Assembly (NCBI GenBank): GCA_902783825.1
Contig: CACZSJ010000108.1
Span: forward strand, 1-6,231
DNA length: 6,231 nt
Source of the DNA: Oscillospiraceae bacterium
GTDB lineage: Bacteria; Bacillota; Clostridia; Oscillospirales; Oscillospiraceae
Direction of reading: 5' to 3'
Shown: positions 5,861 through 6,231 of the stretch, piece by piece
Layout: each line of letters starts with the position of its first letter
Numbering within the stretch: the first letter of the stretch is position 1
Notes under the pieces: generated by a model
What the model saw: only the letters and a program-made list of their open reading frames with translations
Database searches by the model: none
What the model was told of the DNA's origin: nothing
Translations under genes and position numbers: made by a program

Positions 5861-6100
5861 CCAATCAGTAACACTGGCTTTGAATTATTCTGATCCAAAC
5901 ATCGTTCATGTCGATGTTTTATCTTGATCCAGATGTAGCGAATAGACACGAACGTGTCAAATTCGACAGCGTTTTTTTGATTGAAAATGATAACAAACTG
6001 ATAACTATCCCGCTTTCTCCTTCCAATCGTTCCGTTTCTACTGTAGTGTTTCCTGCGAATTCCCCAAACCATAATAAAGACAACCGTTAGAGCCCAATTC
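5792..6100. other. AT-rich junction block without a recognised gene
   Basis: This stretch separates a UbiX-like stub from an HsdR-like fragment. It is clearly AT-rich: by hand, 42 of 120 bases are G or C over 5881-6000. It contains three copies of TGATCCA (5793, 5891, 5925), the 8-bp inverted repeat at 5897-5919 and the dyad at 5945-5958. Open frames on both strands cross it, but none has a good ribosome site or a familiar sequence. No transposase, integrase or RNA gene was recognised. It may be part of an inserted or decayed element, or an assembly join. Confidence 0.4.
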
Positions 6101-6231
6101 ATGGTACCCAGAACCAAGCCACCAGCGGTGTATTCAGAAATGCCAAGCATCCGGTGCAGTGAATACGGCATGTTGAAGAGATTGGCATTATCAACAAAAT
6201 CAAAAACCATCAGGAATTCTTTCCCTGGTGA
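5845..6231 (-). pseudogene. HsdR-like type I restriction helicase fragment, 3' side degraded
   Basis: The frame is open from the right edge to a TAA at 5845. The first 35 or so residues in the window, including FDFVDNANLFNMPYSLHRML and then EYTAGGLVLG, match a conserved stretch late in EcoEI-type HsdR and related DEAD/DEAH helicases, the ATP-driven motor and nuclease subunit of type I restriction. Intact proteins continue for well over 100 residues into a C-terminal domain. Here, from about 6100 leftward, the predicted sequence no longer resembles the family and turns basic and irregular (IRRKHYSRNG, KIKHRHERC). The reading frame therefore probably runs past a breakpoint into unrelated DNA. 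The ATG at 6208-6210 is an internal methionine, not the start. No hsdM or hsdS is visible. The family call is from remembered motifs only. Confidence 0.55.
5897..5919 (+). terminator. Hairpin, possible weak terminator after the permease
   Basis: AAACATCG and CGATGTTT form a perfect 8-bp inverted repeat around a seven-base loop, followed by TATCTT. It lies about 145 bases after the permease stop. The stem is AT-rich (three of eight pairs are G-C) and the T-tract is broken, so it would be a weak terminator at best. It could instead be a protein-binding dyad or a part of a mobile-element end. Confidence 0.3.

Noticed and set aside
5908..6090. A 60-codon plus-strand frame inside the AT-rich block.
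   Set aside because: It has no ribosome binding site before its ATG, no recognisable family, and overlaps the opposite-strand frame. Its ATG lies within the hairpin loop at 5905-5911. Support is too thin to call a gene.
1..6231. CRISPR arrays, tRNA or rRNA genes.
   Set aside because: No regularly spaced repeats and no tRNA- or rRNA-like segments were recognised on either strand.

Overview
The window looks like a chromosomal stretch from an anaerobic, probably gut-associated Firmicute (Clostridia-like). The reasons are strong GGAGG-type ribosome binding sites, one TTG and one GTG start, moderate GC in most of the window, a KdpD variant G-box typical of Clostridia, and a DUF1538/PII-like gene pair. 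The taxonomic guess is inference only.

Positions 1-4249 read as one tightly packed plus-strand operon. It holds the 3' end of a KdpD-like sensor kinase, a KdpE-like response regulator, a small TatA-family protein, a DUF1538 membrane protein with two tandem repeats, a protein made of two PII-like domains, and a DUF368 (PopT-type) membrane protein. Genes overlap or lie 1-22 bases apart, so co-transcription is likely. A theme is sensing and handling of cations and small molecules at the membrane: KdpDE is a K+/osmotic two-component system, some DUF1538 proteins have been reported as cation/proton antiporters, and PII proteins gate transporters. DUF368 proteins translocate undecaprenyl phosphate for the cell wall.

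Positions 4250-4478 are a regulatory leader. An extended -10 promoter is followed at once by an RNA whose conserved blocks and pairings match the yybP-ykoY manganese riboswitch, then by an intrinsic terminator whose 5' arm shares bases with the aptamer's closing helix. It controls an ArsB/NhaD-type (CitMHS, ion-transporter superfamily) permease at 4479-5753. A permease of this superfamily under a manganese switch is the most interesting point in the window; it suggests Mn2+ efflux or a function tied to Mn2+.

From about 5792 the character changes. A short reading frame starts like flavin prenyltransferase UbiX, but the resemblance stops after eight residues. AT-rich DNA with short repeats follows, and then a minus-strand fragment of an HsdR-like (type I restriction helicase) protein enters from the right edge and loses its family likeness near 6100. 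This looks like a rearrangement or insertion junction, or possibly an assembly join. No transposase or integrase is visible in the window.
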